8,501 bases of DNA from Pseudomonas sp. (GTDB taxonomy: Bacteria > Pseudomonadota > Gammaproteobacteria > Pseudomonadales > Pseudomonadaceae), in NCBI GenBank assembly GCA_026398835.1, contig JAPLSD010000730.1, positions 1 through 8,501 on the forward strand. The letters run 5' to 3'. The notes beneath the pieces were generated by a model that saw only the letters and a list, made by a program, of their open reading frames with translations, did not search any database and was not told the origin of the DNA. Each line of letters starts with the position of its first letter. The first letter of the stretch is position 1. Made by a program: the position numbers and the translations under genes. Shown one piece after another: positions 6,713-8,501 of this stretch.

Positions 6713-7035
6713 GTGAAGAACGTAACGCCATCCCCCTGATCATCACCGGTATTTGCAGCATCCTCGGCACCGTCGGGGCCCTGTGGTTCTACGGCTACCT
6801 GCACTTCGCCAAACCTGAAGATGCGCTGCTGTTGAGCGACTTCACCATGCTCAAGACCGTACCGGGCGAAGACTACAAAGTCTCTCTGGAACCAGCCCCG
6901 CAAGTCGCCCAGTGCATCGATGGCGTGCTGGTGCTGTTCGACACCGAGCAGAAGGGTTTGACCGGCGTGCTGGTCAACAGCAAGAAGCAGGCTGTGCGCT
7001 GCATGGGCCAAGAGACTCCGCAGCTGGAGGAGTGA
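6709..7035 (+). CDS. Small single-pass membrane protein of unknown function
   Basis: This is a 108-residue protein I do not recognise. A short polar start (MSEERN) is followed by one hydrophobic segment at about residues 7-31 (AIPLIITGICSILGTVGALW...), then a hydrophilic domain of about 75 residues. With Glu/Arg before the helix, the tail could face the periplasm as an uncleaved signal anchor, though charge does not settle this. The tail has two cysteines, C69 and C98, which could form a disulfide if periplasmic, and it ends acidic (PQLEE). The start ATG overlaps the stop of the lipoprotein hydrolase (ATGA, 6709-6712), implying translational coupling and perhaps a functional partnership at the envelope. 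A terminator follows 51 bases after the stop. Confidence 0.82.
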   Translation: MSEERNAIPLIITGICSILGTVGALWFYGYLHFAKPEDALLLSDFTMLKTVPGEDYKVSLEPAPQVAQCIDGVLVLFDTEQKGLTGVLVNSKKQAVRCMGQETPQLEE

Positions 7036-7085
7036 TGCTTTCTGAACCTCGTTGAGGTCAAAGTCGGAGCCTGAAAGTCAGCCAT

Positions 7086-7122
7086 AAAAAATCCGGAATC
7101 CTTAGCGGATTCCGGATTTTTT
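7086..7122 (+). terminator. Bidirectional terminator between convergent operons
   Basis: AAAAAATCCGGAATCC (7086-7101) pairs perfectly with GGATTCCGGATTTTTT (7107-7122) around the five-base loop TTAGC. The 11-bp core is followed by a T-run on both strands. It therefore can end the + strand hydrolase/membrane-protein transcript and the - strand dapE-rlmA transcript. It is the only notable element between 7036 and 7135. Confidence 0.95.
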
Positions 7123-7135
7123 TACTGGCAGTGAA

Positions 7136-7513
7136 TTACGCGGTATGCCAAGTGATCTCTTCTTCGCCATCAACGCTGATGCGAATCCAGCGATCAGCCG
7201 TTTCCTCACCTTCATCCTCAACCCAGGTGCCCGGCGCGCAACGCACTTCTACGTTCAACGCGGCGAAGGCGGCGCGAGCGCAGGCGATGTCGTCGTCCCA
7301 TGGGGTCTGGTCGCTGTCCAGGTGCAGGCTGTTCCACTTGCCCACAGCCTTGGGTAACCAGGTCACCGGCACATTGCCAGCCTTGCACTTGTAGGTCTGG
7401 CCTTTCTGCACCCAGTCGGTGCAAGGGCCCAGAGCCGTGCCGAGCCAGACTGCGATGGCCTTGTAGTCGACGTCGGCGTCTTTCAGGTAAATCTCGATAT
7501 CGGGTTGGCGCAT
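7136..7513 (-). CDS. Small acidic, tryptophan-rich protein of unknown function
   Basis: This is a 125-residue protein I do not recognise by function, though its sequence looks like a conserved Pseudomonas hypothetical. It has no signal peptide or membrane segment, so it is probably cytoplasmic. Composition is unusual: eight tryptophans (W23, 34, 52, 60, 72, 97, 109, 122), four cysteines (C31, 43, 78, 92) and about 22 acidic against 12 basic residues. The C-terminal third, from WVEDEGEE to ISVDGEEEITWHTA, looks beta-rich. C31 and C43 flank WVQKGQTYK, but no standard zinc motif is evident. ATG 7513 is favoured because GAGGA (complement of 7519-7523) lies five bases upstream. An in-frame ATG at 7585 adds 24 residues without a good ribosome-binding site. 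It is the third gene after dapE and rlmA, 83 nt behind rlmA, and ends next to the shared terminator. Confidence 0.82.
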   Translation of the reverse strand: MRQPDIEIYLKDADVDYKAIAVWLGTALGPCTDWVQKGQTYKCKAGNVPVTWLPKAVGKWNSLHLDSDQTPWDDDIACARAAFAALNVEVRCAPGTWVEDEGEETADRWIRISVDGEEEITWHTA

Positions 7514-7535
7514 GGATGTCCTCACTGCGTGTCTG

Positions 7536-7555
7536 AAAAATCCATTCGCGGATTT
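7536..7555 (-). terminator. Weak hairpin with T-run between rlmA and the downstream gene
   Basis: On the - strand AAATCC, loop GCGAAT, then GGATTT forms a 6-bp AT-rich stem running into a total of five T. It resembles a very weak intrinsic terminator or attenuator 22 bases before the start of the Trp-rich protein gene. The stem has only two GC pairs, so real termination is doubtful. It could lower expression of the last gene relative to rlmA. Confidence 0.25.
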
Positions 7556-7596
7556 AGTCGGCCTCAAGCTGTTGCTCAAGGCCATGAATTAATGGG

Positions 7597-8406
7597 TTAT
7601 TGAAGCACGAAGTAATCGTAGCGCATCGACACGCTGACCTCGAACGGCTCGGGCTGTTCGATGACGTTGGCCCGGCGTTCGGCACTGGCGCGCCAGCCGT
7701 GGGGCGTCATGGCCAACAGGTTGGCGCGGTCCTGGGCTGCGACCAGGCTGAGCTTGAAGTCCAGGGTTTCGCTGTGTTGCAGCTGCATGCCTTCTGGCAC
7801 CAGGGCCAGATGCTTGTCGTCAGCGTAATCGCGGACTTCGTCATACAGTCGCTCGCGCAATTCCATCAAATGACCGCTGGTCGGTCCGACGCGCATCAAA
7901 CCGCCCCCAGGGCTGAGCAGGCGTTTGGCTTCCTGCCAGTCCAGCGGGCTGAAAACGCTGGCGAGGAACTGGCAGCTGGCATCGGCCAAGGGCACGCGAG
8001 CCATGCTGGCGATCAACCAGGTCAGCTGCGGATTGCGCCGACAGGCGCGTTTCACTGCTTCGCGGGAGATGTCCAATGCATAGCCATCGGCGTTCGGCAG
8101 GGCTTCGGCGATTTGCGCGGTGTAATAACCCTCGCCACAGCCGATATCCAGCCAGCGCTGCGGCGCACGTTCGGCGGCCAGTTCGGCAAGGCGCTTGGCC
8201 ACTGGTGCGTAATGTCCGGCGTTCAAAAAGTCGCGACGAGCTTCGACCATGGCCTGGTTGTCGCCTGGATCACGGCTGTTCTTGTGCTGCACCGGAAGCA
8301 GGTTCAGGTAGCCCTGGCGCGCACGGTCGAAGCGGTGCCCCACAGGGCAGGCCACTCCATTGTCGACCGCGCTCAGAGGCGCGGCGCAGATAGGACAGGT
8401 GAGCAT
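7597..8406 (-). CDS. rlmA: 23S rRNA (guanine-N1)-methyltransferase RlmA
   Basis: RlmA (also called RrmA) uses S-adenosylmethionine to methylate N1 of a guanine in helix 35 of 23S rRNA (G745 in E. coli numbering), near the peptide exit tunnel. The 269-residue length matches the family. The N-terminal zinc finger has C4-P-I-C7, C20 and H24 (CPICAAPL...ACPVGH). The family stretch GYLNLLPVQHKNSRDPGD follows at 32-49. SAM motif I is L86-D-I-G-C-G-E-G93, and a Rossmann-type methyltransferase domain continues with ALDISREAVKRA. The tail motif MTPHGWRA is typical. Gram-negative members are the RlmA(I) type, whereas the TlrB-like paralogues methylate the neighbouring G748. Its ATG overlaps the dapE stop by one base (TGATG), so translation is probably coupled. 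No strong ribosome-binding site is seen. Confidence 0.95.
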   Translation of the reverse strand: MLTCPICAAPLSAVDNGVACPVGHRFDRARQGYLNLLPVQHKNSRDPGDNQAMVEARRDFLNAGHYAPVAKRLAELAAERAPQRWLDIGCGEGYYTAQIAEALPNADGYALDISREAVKRACRRNPQLTWLIASMARVPLADASCQFLASVFSPLDWQEAKRLLSPGGGLMRVGPTSGHLMELRERLYDEVRDYADDKHLALVPEGMQLQHSETLDFKLSLVAAQDRANLLAMTPHGWRASAERRANVIEQPEPFEVSVSMRYDYFVLQ

Positions 8407-8501
8407 CAGGCGAGCAACTTGATCAGGGTCTGGTAGTAGATTTCGGTCAGGACATCGAGGTCGCTGGCAAGAACGCGTTCGTTGACCTGGTGAATCGTCG
8501 C
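8406..8501 (-). CDS. dapE: Succinyl-diaminopimelate desuccinylase, C-terminal end (partial)
   Basis: The - strand reads 31 codons, [18 protein letters not shown] through [11 protein letters not shown], to TGA at 8408-8406. This is the closing segment of DapE: the N-E-R/C-V-x-A-x-D-L element at the end of the metallopeptidase fold, followed by the last helix. E. coli DapE ends NECVNAADLQLLARMY in the same way. DapE is a two-zinc amidohydrolase that releases LL-diaminopimelate from its N-succinyl form on the lysine and peptidoglycan pathway. The metal ligands, other than any in the missing upstream part, cannot be assessed. It heads the - strand operon seen here and overlaps rlmA by one base. 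Confidence 0.85.
   Translation of the reverse strand, partial: ATIHQVNERVLASDLDVLTEIYYQTLIKLLA

Noticed and set aside
7561..7582. Imperfect inverted repeat GCCTCAAGC / GCTCAAGGC
   Set aside because: Two central mismatches in a nine-base stem and no T-run; too weak to call a terminator or operator.
7514..7585. Upstream ATG extending the Trp-rich protein by 24 residues
   Set aside because: No ribosome-binding site precedes it, whereas GAGGA stands five bases before the shorter start.
7600..8436. Antisense open frame (278 codons) on the + strand opposite rlmA
   Set aside because: rlmA on the - strand has its zinc finger, SAM motif and full length; the + frame is a mirror with no family features.

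Overview
The window looks like core chromosome of a Pseudomonas, most likely of the P. fluorescens group. The evidence is the wspR-prfB-lysS gene order, near-match recall of the Pseudomonas forms of these proteins, GC-rich third codon positions, and a GTAGGAGC-type REP doublet typical of fluorescent pseudomonads. No phage, transposase, CRISPR, tRNA or rRNA gene is visible, and no stretch over 300 bases lacks a gene.

Left part (1-2953, + strand). The window opens in the last 45 codons of a GGDEF diguanylate cyclase, best read as wspR. Next comes prfB (peptide release factor 2), whose reading frame is broken at codon 25 by the classical in-frame UGA and restored by programmed +1 frameshifting. 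lysS (class II lysyl-tRNA synthetase) follows after an 83-nt gap. That gap holds a 7-bp GNRA-tetraloop hairpin and a six-codon mini-ORF that overlaps the lysS start codon. A strong terminator closes this block.

Middle part (3017-7035, + strand). A run of co-directional, poorly characterised genes follows: a TetR-family regulator, a small lipoprotein, a DUF1704/'QEGLA' protein, a REPIN-like inverted repeat, a lipoprotein of the alpha/beta-hydrolase fold, and a small single-pass membrane protein overlapping it by 4 nt. The QEGLA protein carries an HExxxH...E signature like that of the eukaryotic MATCAP tyrosine carboxypeptidases, so it is probably a metallopeptidase despite its database name of 'flavohemoglobin expression-modulating' protein. 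Two of these proteins have lipoboxes and one has an N-terminal anchor, so the cluster has a cell-envelope flavour.

Right part (7136-8501, - strand). A convergent operon runs dapE (3' end only), rlmA (23S rRNA guanine-N1 methyltransferase, overlapping dapE by 1 nt) and a small acidic, tryptophan-rich protein of unknown function. A perfect hairpin with T-tracts on both strands at 7086-7122 separates the two convergent transcription units.

Most of the window is ordinary housekeeping sequence. The points most worth a second look are the probable metallopeptidase and its envelope neighbourhood, the lysS leader structure, and the Trp-rich unknown protein. I see no clear case for a wholly new multi-gene system.
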